Assembly (NCBI GenBank): GCA_030077755.1
Contig: JAQJZZ010000002.1
Span: 186,001 to 250,000 of the forward strand
From: Filosporella fistucella
Lineage: Eukaryota; Ascomycota; Leotiomycetes; Helotiales
Direction of reading: 5' to 3'
DNA: 64,000 bases
Below the pieces are notes generated by a model that searched no databases, was not told the origin of the DNA, and saw only the letters and a list, made by a program, of their open reading frames with translations. Positions 36,176 through 46,567 of the stretch are shown here, piece by piece. Each line of letters begins with the position of its first letter. The first letter of the stretch is position 1. A program made the translations under genes and the position numbers.

Positions 36176-37808
36176 CGCACGCAATCTCAAGAGTAAGAAA
36201 GCGTCTGGAGGCTCAAAATGAACTTGGCAGGTAATATCATGGGAGAAAATGGGTGCTTAATGATCTCGACGATCTTATCGCACAGACGCGATGAATGGTT
36301 TCGACTTCGAACCATGCATATATGTAAGCGCTTGCCCGGATAAACCTAAACCTTGGTAGAGACAATCCTTCGTCGCATTCCACGAGCAAAGTGCCATAGC
36401 TTTAGCTGCTTTTTCTTACGTTGATAGTGACATCAAACAATACCTAGCACGCGAAGTTGTTTTATGGAGAATTAGATTCCTAGCTGGAGCGAGATTCTCA
36501 ACCACTGCTAAGAAATGGGTCACGTGCACGCGCCCAATTCCTAATTCATTCCAGGTAAACCTGCAGCAAAGAACGATGAACGTTCTGAGAACATAATCCT
36601 CGGAAACCACTGACTGACAAGTCTGTCGAGATCAAGGTCGTAAAAGCATTGTGCCTAAAATTTGACTAATATTGTGCCGACTTCCTATGACTTCCATTCA
36701 AAGCTCGAGAGCATCTTGGTCGCCTCAAACTTGCGGTATATCACTTTTGCAACGTCCAGTACTAGTACCAGAGACCTCTGACACACTTTACAGAGTATAC
36801 AAGTGGACTGTGTTAGAGGGTCTTATGTTGCGATAAGGGAGGAAGAAAATTCAGTCGGGAAAGCTTCGACTTTATTATGTTCGGTAGAATACTTGGTCTA
36901 AGCCCAAAGCGGATTTGCAAGCGCGGCAGAAAACGCGTGACGACTATGGTTAGGATTGCCTTAGTGAGGACAAGATTTCCTCCTTCTTGTGCACAGGTTG
37001 CTGGATGTCTTGGATTCAATGAAGAAATGGAAAAGAAAACGCGTCTAGAAACAATTCATTACAGTGGGAGATTTTCAGAAACTTCAGAAGGAAGGCAGTG
37101 GGATCAGAGTGTTCCAACATGTGAAAATGCTCAGTTCTCAAGATTCTAGGTACATGTTGTTTTACAGTTTATAAAGTTTTGATGCAATGATTTATCCAAA
37201 TAACATTTCCAATGTTTTGATACTGTAATACAGTGATGTAAACTTATGCCGTTGAAAGTCGAAGTCGCGCGACAATATCACGTGACCTAGCTTCTTTCGC
37301 AATATCCGAGGTTTGCCCTCCACATCGCTTCGCCTTGTCTTCTGTGTTGCTTCATCCACTATCAACTACTACGGTCAAAGCCTATCCAAGCTTTGTTAAT
37401 GACGATGACATATCCATATCTATGCTTCGAAGACTTTCAAATACTTCACAGAGCCGATGCAGACCTGGACAATCGCAGATCTTGCGATCTAAAAATCCGA
37501 TCGACTGACCTCCACCTTTAGAGCCCCTCCCGACCTTAACCCCACAAGATCAAAAGCTTAGCACCAGCTAAACTTAGACGTAACGTATCACCGCTCCCAC
37601 TTACCACGCCTGGCAATATTCGTTCATAATGCGGCCATTACTACCTCATGTACCTGCAGCCCTGACATCACTTCCACGACACTCGACGATCAGTAGGTGG
37701 GAAAAGGTCATCCGTATTGATTGACATCAATTAGAGGATAAACAACTTATATTGACGATGTTCCCTTCGCATTTGCAGCTTCCGCTGCTGAATGCTACGG
37801 AACTCATC
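36176..37808. other. Gene-free stretch, about 1.6 kb
   Basis: Divergent promoter region between the ABC transporter and the beta-mannosidase. Only short open frames; nothing recognisable. Confidence 0.5.
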
Positions 37809-40807
37809 ATGAAAGCTTCAAGTCTATTAAAAGGCGCATCAGCTTTGAGCCTCGTCAAGGCAGCAACATCACAAACGATCATTGATCTTTCGACGGCAGC
37901 ATGGACACTCACATCGCCGCAATATCCCAATATCTCGGTTCCAGGAAGCGTGCCCAGTCAAGTGCATCTAGACCTGTACAGGGAGGGTGTAATTCCTGAT
38001 CCATATTTCGGCTTAGGGGATTTTGAGTTGAGATGGGTAACATATGCCAATTGGACTTACAGTGCAGAAATACATGGATTGTAAGTAGAACTTCTTGCCC
38101 ATTCAAAGAGTTTCATGCTATTGAATATGGTGCGCGAACCATCATCTCCATGAAATACACACATTTACGATCTTGTATTGATTGGGCTCCCACTGCGAGT
38201 ACAGTTGGTTCTGTACTCCAGTATCAGTCTATCATGAACCTCAAATTATTTACGTCGCTTCAATTTAGGATATGAACCATCAGCTAACAGGATCACAGAG
38301 ATATAACCCCTGGGATTTCCACTTGGCTGCTCTTCAATGGCCTAGATACTTTCACTTCAATAACATTCTGTGATCAGCATATTGCATCAACGAACAACCA
38401 GTTCAGACAATATTACTTCAATATGTCAGATGTCCTAAATTCGTGCTCTGGCACCCCTACCCTCAGCATTAATTTCGGCTCAGCAATCAATATCACTGCT
38501 GAAATTGCGAACATGCCTGGCCAGGAGACCTGGCCCTGGGGAGTCGAAGGGCTGTTCGAATTTCCAAATCGACAGTTTATGCGAAAAGAACAAAGCGATT
38601 TTGGCTGGGACTGGGGGCCGGCTTTCGCTCCAGCTGGGATCTGGCAGCCTGCTTTCGTCGTTCAAATTCCCAACCAGGGTATTCACGTCAGAAATTCTCT
38701 CTTGGACATTTATCGCAAGGGCCAGCTCAACAATCTTCCACCGGATCAAAGTGCGCCTTGGGTCGTGAATGCGAGCCTGGATGTTCTTGGAAATGTGCCG
38801 AGCGAGGCTGCCATGTATATTGAGATCCTGGACATCAACAATGCAACTGTAGCCAATGCCTCCCTAGAAAACATCATCATTGGCGAATCCACTATCTCAG
38901 GAAGTATCACAGTCGCTGGAGAGACATGTCAACTCTGGTGGCCGACTGGCATGGGATCTCAAAACCTGTATTATTTCAAAATTGGTATTGTCAATGGAGG
39001 ACAAACTCTGGCATCTGTTACGAAGAGAAGTGGATTTAGAACAATCGTGCTGAATATGGAACCGATTTCAGAGCAACAGCGCGGCCAAGGAATTGCTCCG
39101 GGAAACAACTGGCATTTCGAGATTAATGGTCACGAATTTTACGCCAAAGGCTCAAATTTTATCCCGCCAGACGCTTTTTGGCCGAGAGTAACTCAGACGA
39201 AGATGGAACAACTTTTCCAGTCTGTTGTTGATGGTAATCAAAACATGCTTCGAGTCTGGGCGAGCGGAGCGTATACACCTGATTTCATTCATGATATTGC
39301 TGATGAAATGGGCGTTTTGCTCTGGACAGAATTCGAATTTGGAGATGCCTTGTACCCGGTGAACCCAGACTTCCTCGCCAATGTTAGAGAAGAAGCAAAT
39401 TATAATGTTCGAAGGGTCAATCATCATCCGTCTCTTGCTCTGTGGGCTGGTGGAAATGAACTTGAGAATCTTGAGTTGCCAACGGCAATATCTGCAGACC
39501 CTGGGAATGATAAATGGAGGCAGGAATATGAGCAGCTGTTTTTGGACGCCCTTCTCCCGGCTGTGTATAGCAACACAAGGTCGATCTCATACATCCCTTC
39601 CAGCACAACGAATGGATACCTGGTCTTGAATTTCTCCCTTCCGATCCCAATGATACAGCGATACAGCAATAAAACTAAAGGCTCCATTTATGGTGATACC
39701 GATCACTACAATTACGACTCTTCCGTCGCTTTCAATCTATCGTCTTATCCGGTCGGCAGATTTGCGAACGAATTTGGGTTTCATTCTATGCCCTCACTCC
39801 AGACGTGGCAACAAGCTGTGTCTCCCGAAGATCTTCATTTCAACAGCTCTACCATTCAATTAAGAAATCATCATTACCCAGCTGGAGGTCCCTTCACCGA
39901 TAATTTTGCGAACACTTCAAAGGGGATGGGTGAAATGACAATTGCTGCCGAGATTTATTACCCCACTCCTAACCTTACCGATCCAATTGCCAATTTTTCA
40001 GCTTGGTGTCAAACGACGCAAATATTTCAAGCTGATTTCTATCGATCTCAAATCACATACTATCGGCGAGGGTCTGGTCTGCCTGAGCGACAATTGGGAA
40101 GTTTGTATTGGCAACTAGAAGATATTTGGCAGGCGCCAACATGGGCTGGTATCGAATATGACGGCAGATGGAAATATCTCCATTACGTCGCAAAAGACAT
40201 TTACCAACCGATCATTGTTGCAAGCTACTGGGACTACACCACTGGTAATCTCACTGCATATGTGACCTCCGATCTCTGGACTCCTGCTGAAGGAACCGCG
40301 ACACTTGCCTGGTACAATTACAGCGGGACTTTGCTTGGCGCTCCAGCTACTGTCCCGTTTACTGTGGGTGGTTTGAACACAACGCAAATTCTACAAACAA
40401 ACACCAGCGAAATTGCATACTCGCTCAAATCCGCGTTCCTGAAAATGAACATTACAGCCACTGGTACACTCCCAAATAGCAACGCCTCACAAACCTTCCA
40501 ACACTCGTACATATTTCACGACGTACTTCTCGGGGATGTAGAGCTACAAGACCCAGGTCTGGAGCTCACATACAATAGAGAAACGGAGAAGTTCACAGTG
40601 AGTGCTACGAAAGCTGTTGCGGCCTGGGTGTGGCTTGACCTGCCAGCCGGGGTATTGGGCAACTTTGACGAAAATGCGTTTTGGTTGTTGCCTGGAGATG
40701 GAGAACGAACCATTGGTGTGAATGTCAAGAGTAATGACTATGAAGGAGATGAGAAATGGACAGATGCTGTAACGGTGAGGAGTTTGTGGAATAATACGCT
40801 GACATAA
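37809..40807 (+). CDS. Secreted beta-mannosidase (glycoside hydrolase family 2)
   Basis: Exons 37809-38080 and 38299-40807 with a 218-bp intron; 926 residues. The join gives the expected TWLLFNGLDTFTSI segment. The start at 37809 gives a signal-peptide-like N-terminus (MKASSLLKGASALSLVKAA); an in-frame ATG at 37758 would place 17 residues in front. The N-terminal GH2 sugar-binding domain includes FGWDWGPAFAP. The catalytic TIM barrel has the acid/base Glu in LWAGGNELE (about 39440-39466) and the nucleophile Glu in FANEFGFHS (about 39761-39787). The C-terminal beta domains complete the usual ~930-residue length. Many NxS/T sites agree with secretion. The enzyme removes terminal beta-mannose from mannan and N-glycan oligosaccharides during plant cell wall use. 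Confidence 0.93.
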
Positions 40808-41590
40808 GGCATGAGGCGTGCAGAATAAGACTGTATCTGATCATCTTCGATCATGAAATGGACATCGCTCTTCTTTTGAGCAGTGAAACTGTCTACTGTC
40901 TTTCCCCTTCCGAGTGAGCTGAAAGCGGAAGCTGTCTATACTGTCCCATCACGTGATGCTCACCGTAGAGCCCCTAGTTCCATTTCCCCAAATGGCCGAA
41001 GAAAGTGCCTTCTTCAACTTGTCCGGAGCTGTTCGCACTTTTTAATACAAAATGTAATATTCTCTGATATCATTATCTATCCGCGAGCTCAATCAGATAT
41101 TTTCCGTCGAGAAGCTCACACCAACTCTACCCCTCCCAAGTAAGAAATTCTTCACCACCTTCTACTCTCCCAATATATTTAAATGCTTTATCATTTCATT
41201 TCTAAATCAAATACAGATTCGCTTCCTTTCTATCAAACTATCTACCCACACCATCCCTACCACTCTTCCCATCCATCTCTGATCCCAAACCTACCCCAAC
41301 CCCATTCCACTCATCCACCTTCCTAATTATCTTCCTCACCACTCAGAAGATTGACTACGTCCTTGATCCACGAGTAATCCCGGAGGACTAGTTCATCTAC
41401 GCCTTCTAGATGAAAATGCGGCTGGTGGGGCTCGATTATTAGCGGTAGGGGGTTTGGGTGGTTCTTCTGGATGTTGCTTGTGCGGAGGCTCGAAGTTGGG
41501 TTTGAGCCTGTGTTTGTCTTCTGCTTGTTGTTGGTGCGGGGGCTCGGGGCTGAATCTGGGTGGTTCTTCTGCTCGGAGATGGCGCGGCTG
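40808..41590. other. Intergenic, about 0.8 kb
   Basis: Pyrimidine-rich sequence near 41140-41340; no gene or defined site recognised. Confidence 0.5.
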
Positions 41591-43575
41591 CTAGCGCAGG
41601 TTGAGTGGGCTTCTAGTTGAAGACGTCGCTGGTGCTCGACTAGAGGCTGGAGCTCGAGTATTCTTTTTGGCTAAAGGTGCTGCAGGTGTCTCGAATCTAG
41701 CTGATCTACGAGATTCTGTAAAGGTACGGTACAGATCTTGTACCGAAATTTCCTCTTCTTCCGTGTCTACGTCATCCTCATCGCCATACAATCATGGTTA
41801 CCCCCGAAGTCGAGGCCACCCCAAAAAACCGCCGTATCCCCCTCCAGAACCATCATCCCCGAATTCATCACCCCCGCCACCCCCATCCCCATCCCCAAAG
41901 TCATCACCCCTACGACCACTGCCTCCACTAACGAAGCCACCTCAGAAGCCGTCATCATCGTCTTCTGCCCCAAAACACACTTCTTCATCCAATCCGAATA
42001 TGTCGCCTTTATCATCCTCCTCATCATCTTCCCAGGGTGGAAAACCACTTCTGACATTGGGATCACGAAGTAAATCGCCTAGCCTTGTGCCGTCCGCGGC
42101 AGGCTTGGCTCATGGTGGATTAGGTTCGCCTCTAGGAATTCAATTGCTTCGCCAATAGTCTGAAGTAGTTCTCTTGGAGATGGTCTATCTCTCCAGTCTA
42201 CAGCGAGGCAATGTAGAATTGTCTTCCTCAACGTAGCACTATATGGAGCATCTAAAGCCTCGGACCCATTTGTTCGTAATTTCTTCCCTGTCTCAAGCTC
42301 AAATTCAAATGGTCTGTCGCCCTAATCTAAAGATCTGTTCCTGTTGGCCAGCTCATACGCAATCTTTGCCATTGAATAAACATTAGTGTGTGTTCCAAAT
42401 CGTACGTCATCGTTGAAGTCGAATCTTCCATTGTCAGTATCTCGCCCCTGGGCACGATCGCGAGCGTTTTTTCGATATCCTACTTCCTCCGACCAGAAAT
42501 ATCCTTCATATTGTTTCCGAAGAAATTTTGTGCCGCGTCTCTTGTACGCAGCGTGTTGTCCCTAATACCTGTCAGATTTCATGTGCCTTGACAAGAGATG
42601 TGCATGAGAAGACTCACAGGTGCACCCCACATATCAACACCTTCATCTTCCTTCCACATCTGTGTTTGTTGTTCTGGCACAGTTCTGGAAACACCGAAGT
42701 TGGCAACCTAGCTCAATTAGATCAATTCCGCAAAGCATATGTTGTCTATTGGGAGTGTCTTATTTTGAAACAGGGCAACTCGGGATGCTCTTTAGCATTA
42801 TCCCCAAGAAGGATTAGATAATGAGATTAGTAAACATCACAGACTGCCAAGCTCGAGCAACATATTATTGTCAGGCTTGATATCTCCATGAAGTAACTCT
42901 CTATATTTTTCCATCTTTCACCACTCAGAACTTGGGGGAAATCACTCACTTGACCAAATTTTTCATGAAAGATCTCATATCCCCTTTTCTCACAATATTC
43001 CAAGATAATCCTCCGTACTTGTCCTGGATCAGGGCGAATATTACCATCACGGTCTTTCGCCTTTCCGTTAATAACCGCCTTGTACATTTTAACAACATGA
43101 TTACTTCCAGCTTTTGACAGGAGCTACAGGAGTTTAGCTTCGTTATTCATCATCGCCTTATCAAACTCCCCACCTTTTGCACTGTTGACCACGATTCTAT
43201 TAGGTAGACCTTCGTTCTTACTAGAACCTCTCATCCTAGCCCACAACTCCGTCATCCCATGAGCTCCTTGTCCTAGAAAACCCTAGTCTTTCCATTCCGT
43301 AGCTACCATTTTCTGCCCCTCAAACATTGTCATTTTATCTGTTACATTCATGAAGAATTTTTTCGTTGCTTCTAGATCCTCTTTCTTTGCTTCTGTGAAC
43401 GTTTTGATATCTAGTTTAGTGCTTCGCTTCCTACTCCAAGAACACTTGCATTGCTATTCAAGAAAGTTCGAGCCAGAACTGCTGTTAGATCTGATGTTGA
43501 AGAGTTGGGTGGGGGCGAAGGGATAAGAGCTAAACGATGCAGGAGATTGAGGGGTGATGAAGGTGTATGGTTCAT
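41591..43575 (-). pseudogene. Protein-kinase pseudogene
   Basis: Reading the minus strand gives an ordered but broken protein kinase. The glycine loop is FLGQGAHGMTELWA (from about 43280). The VAVK position reads IVVNSAKGG, with Asn for the catalytic Lys. The catalytic loop is LLHGDIKPDN (about 42865-42894), and an altered DFG appears as NFG (VANFGVSRTVPEQQ). The C-lobe has FGTHTNVYSMAKIAYELAN and AVDWRDRPSPRELLQ (about 42420-42160). Breaks include a one-base frameshift near 43410, in-frame TAG codons at 43283-43285, 43124-43126 and 42322-42324, and further shifts near 42720 and 42120. An acidic/Gly-rich tail follows, ending at 41591. Introns could explain some interruptions but not the stops inside conserved blocks. 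The intact gene would have been a Ser/Thr-type kinase with a long disordered C-terminus. Confidence 0.8.
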
Positions 43576-43665
43576 ATTTGCAGATAATGTTTCTTGGCTC
43601 TTCTCGATCAAAATGAGGAAATAAAATCTGACTGAAATTTGGCATTGTAAGTTGAGTTGCGACAA

Positions 43666-44119
43666 TATATGCTATCGATTATAGCAGAACGCGAAAGGTT
43701 GTTGATTTACGTAGCGTTGAGATTTGCATCGAGACAACCGCTTGTCCGGAACATATGTATCTACCTATAAAAGGGACATATTCCCAACTGTGCAATAAGA
43801 TGTGGACTTGAGTTTATAGGATTGACAATTTATTCAAACCATGTTTTAGCCTATTTCAGGATGGGAGCACTTCTAAAGGAAGTGCTCGAAAAAAAAATGG
43901 TACAGTCACGTAAGTCGTATACAACTCTAGGCTTTTCCCGAGTGGGATTGCTTGAAAAAGGGGAATCACGTAGAAGACTGATCATACCGGGTAGTTTGAG
44001 TGATTGATCAGCATAGATTCAAGGACGCAGATGTTTCTTCGATAACTTGACGAAATTTTGCAGAGATCGAGAGGTTAATCAGCCAAATCGAGATATCGAA
44101 TATTGAGAAAACTTCAAGC
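43666..44119. other. Intergenic, about 0.45 kb
   Basis: Separates the kinase relic from the 3' end of the UstYa-family gene. No other feature seen. Confidence 0.5.
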
Positions 44120-45154
44120 TTATATGTCCTTCTCAGATTCTCCCCAGCCATCCACCATTCTCCCTTTCGCCCAATCTCTCACGGCGTCAAAGTTCCTACA
44201 GGTATGAGTATGACCCAGATTAGGAAAGATGTCATAGTCCCCTTCGTGATTGTGGACAAAGGTTATGGGTGTGACGTCTACATTGCACATGACAGTTTGC
44301 CGTAGGGCATCTATACAATGATCTGCATCTCTCGTCAGTCTTATCTTCTTCCAGTACGAGAACAGTAGCAAAGCGCAAGAGCGTGGAGGAATGAGAGAGC
44401 AAATGGGAAAGAAGGTTTGGTAAATTACGTACCCCAATGCATGCCCATAATTGTATTGTGATTCACAGTCCCATTCTCGAACCTTGTCCACCCATCTGGA
44501 TACTCATCGGGATAAATAGCTTTGCGCAATAGATTCACGCAATGCAATAAATGGAATACTTCGAGTTGGACAATATAGGTGTCGGGATCATTTGGAGCTG
44601 GGAGAGTTTCGTTGATGAGGTTCGCTGCTTCTGACTTAGATAGACCGGAAATTCCAACTTGGAATAATTAGCTATCTGTCCAAGTAGGTTCAATTGAGAA
44701 AGGAGCGGAAACAGGAAAGAAATGAAAAGAAAACACACAATCGTATAAGCTTTCCCATAATGCATCTTTTTCTGGCGTTGGAGGACCCAGATAGGCACTT
44801 CGAAACGCAAAGTGTTTTTCAAAAGTCACTGTCTCATACTTGACAGCTGAATTCGCTGGAGCTGGAGCGACACGTTAACTTTCATGTCCCAGAGTGGTTA
44901 TTGGATAAATACGTACACCAGAGAGCGAGAGTTGGATCCCTAACATAGTTACGACATGCGACGTAGACCAACAAGCAAACAGTTGCTAGTAGAAATGAAA
45001 TAGTGGCATAGAGAGTTTTGATATGAAGTGATTGTCGACGAAAATGATTTCTCGGCTGTCCCTGTTCGTTGTCACCGAGGAAGGGTTCGGTCTCATCCGA
45101 TGATGGTAATCGGGAGAATTCGCAAGGTTCCCGGACGCTCGATTTTTCTGCCAT
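44120..45154 (-). CDS. UstYa-family (DUF3328) oxidase, RiPP-type tailoring protein
   Basis: Four exons: 45154-44917, 44861-44739, 44657-44433 and 44322-44120; introns of 55, 81 and 110 bp; 262 residues, all junctions in frame. There is a cytoplasmic N-terminus of about 46 residues and one transmembrane helix (about 47-67, YATISFLLATVCLLVYVA). The luminal domain carries the family hallmarks: YLGPPTPEKDALW, first HxxHC motif HLLHC (156-160) in LEVFHLLHCVNLLRK, second motif HWDHC (194-198) followed by IDALRQTVMCNVDVTP, and HTCRNFDAVRDW near the end. UstYa-type proteins catalyse oxidative cyclisation of precursor peptides in ustiloxin-type (dikaritin) pathways and also occur in other metabolite clusters. 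Divergent orientation to the repeat precursor at 46025-46567, about 870 bp apart, suggests joint regulation and that the precursor is the substrate. Both metal-binding motifs are intact. Confidence 0.92.
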
Positions 45155-46024
45155 GATTGGATTTATTGAAACAAAGATGTCGGATATTGCGAATATGGCT
45201 TTTAGAGGATGAAGATTCAAATATGAAGCTCTGGTACCTCAAGACCCGATCTCGCTAAGAGTATATATCGTTTTACAAGCTGACGTGAATGCTGACAGGC
45301 GATTCCGCGGAGAAACAACATCTCATGTTACCCGAATCTTATTTGTAGACGACACAAGAAATACAAGCTGACAAGCGGTGAAAAAGACAGCTGTGTACCT
45401 CTCTTTTTCCGTTCCGGCTAAATACAAAATACAACGTACCAGAGGCGAAAACTAGGGGCAAATCATCAAGTGGATATATGGCGCAGCCACCTGAAAGCTG
45501 AATGCTTCATATTTTTCTACTGCCAGCGCTTAGAACGACGAAGATTGGACTTATCTTCATATCAACACGGAAAGTCACTAGAAACTCGGCATAACTCTAC
45601 CTTACTAAGTATTTAAGTACCTTCCAAACTTGGATCAGACGGCAAATACACCTTGTCGGGAAAGCCATTTTCTCGCATTGACGACTTGTAACTTCTTCCA
45701 GATGAAATATTTTTGTCTAGAGGCTTGCCATGGTGACCAAACAGGAATGTAAAGTAAGCAATAGAGATTTGTACGGTACACAGGTGTTTCTATTCTAGGT
45801 GTCATGAGAGGGAAGACACAAGCTAGAAAGGTCGGGTAGTCCGAGCCTGGACCGAGGTTCATGATGTGTTCCAAGAGCGAGTGAGTATTCAACATTAGGT
45901 CAACCAATGTGGCTGATTCCATCCAAAAGTGTATATAAAGGGGACATCATAGTCGCCTTGAAAGACAATTCCATACACCTCATCGAAACAAGAAGAACAA
46001 CGAATACCACTCCATATCTCAAAA
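45155..46024. promoter_or_regulatory. Bidirectional promoter between UstYa-type gene and RiPP precursor
   Basis: An 870-bp divergent interval. On the precursor side CCAAT (45904-45908) and TATATAAA (45932-45939) stand about 117 and 86 bp before the ATG at 46025. On the UstYa side TATATA (45262-45267) lies about 107 bp upstream of the ATG at 45154, read on the minus strand. Between them an unconvincing 95-codon minus-strand open frame (45635-45922) shows no recognised motif and may be chance. Confidence 0.6.
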
Positions 46025-46567
46025 ATGAAGCTCTCCATTTTCACCACCACCTTGCTTCTCGTAGCGGGAGCAGCGGCACTTCCGCACTCTGGTTCGTGAA
46101 ATTCACTCCATGAGCGCTATAATCTTTACTCACCGTTGATTTCAACAGGAGACAAACGAGCGGTCGATACGAATAAGATCAAAGCCGCCATTGATGCAAT
46201 CTCGTCTTTGGATTACGCAGCTGGGCAAAATGAGTACGAGTTCAAATCCAAAAGAGACGTCGATACGAATAAGATCAAAGCTGCCATTGACGCAATTTCT
46301 TCTTTGGATTATGCAGCTGGGCAAAATGAATATGAGTTCAAATCCAAAAGAGACGTCGATACGAATAAGATCAAAGCTGCCATCGACGCAATTTCTTCGT
46401 TGGATTATGCAGCTGGGCAAAATGAATACGAGTTCAAGTCCAAGAGAGAAGGAGATGGCAATATCACTACAGACGGCCTAGGCATTTCGAAGGTAAGAGC
46501 GTTCATTTAGACTGTCGTATCCTTCAAGTTTATCCGGGCAAGCTGACCTTGAGCTCTCTAGAACTGA
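46025..46567 (+). CDS. Dikaritin-like RiPP precursor with three Kex2-bounded repeats
   Basis: Exons 46025-46091, 46149-46492 and 46562-46567; 138 residues (without the last splice it would end nine codons later at the stop ending 46510, little changed). The signal peptide is MKLSIFTTTLLLVAGAAALP. After a first Lys-Arg come three 32-residue repeats (DNA 46160-46255, 46256-46351, 46352-46447), each ending in SKR, so Kex2-type cleavage would release three near-identical peptides. Each unit has an amphipathic helix-like first half, then LDYAAGQNEYEF just before the cleavage site. The Tyr-Ala-Ala-Gly resembles the Tyr-Ala-Ile-Gly core of ustiloxin; the Tyr-Glu-Phe nearer the cut is an alternative core. 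This plan (secretion signal, tandem repeats, KR sites, Tyr-containing core, adjacent UstYa gene) defines dikaritin-type precursors. The final product and its activity are unknown. Confidence 0.88.
46160..46447 (+). repeat. Three 96-bp in-frame tandem repeats of the RiPP precursor
   Basis: Units 46160-46255, 46256-46351 and 46352-46447. Units 2 and 3 differ at five bases, all synonymous. Units 1 and 2 differ at seven synonymous positions plus one codon (Ala versus Asp) at the first residue. Confidence 0.97.

Noticed and set aside
38081..38298. An additional small exon inside the long beta-mannosidase intron
   Set aside because: A single 218-bp intron restores the frame and gives the expected family sequence on both sides.
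45635..45922. A 95-codon minus-strand frame between UstYa gene and precursor, considered as a second UstY or tyrosinase fragment
   Set aside because: No HxxHC, no tyrosinase copper motif, no membrane segment in a plausible place, and no clear exon partners.
46160..46447. CRISPR-like array
   Set aside because: The direct repeats are in-frame coding units without spacers, in a eukaryotic secreted-protein gene.
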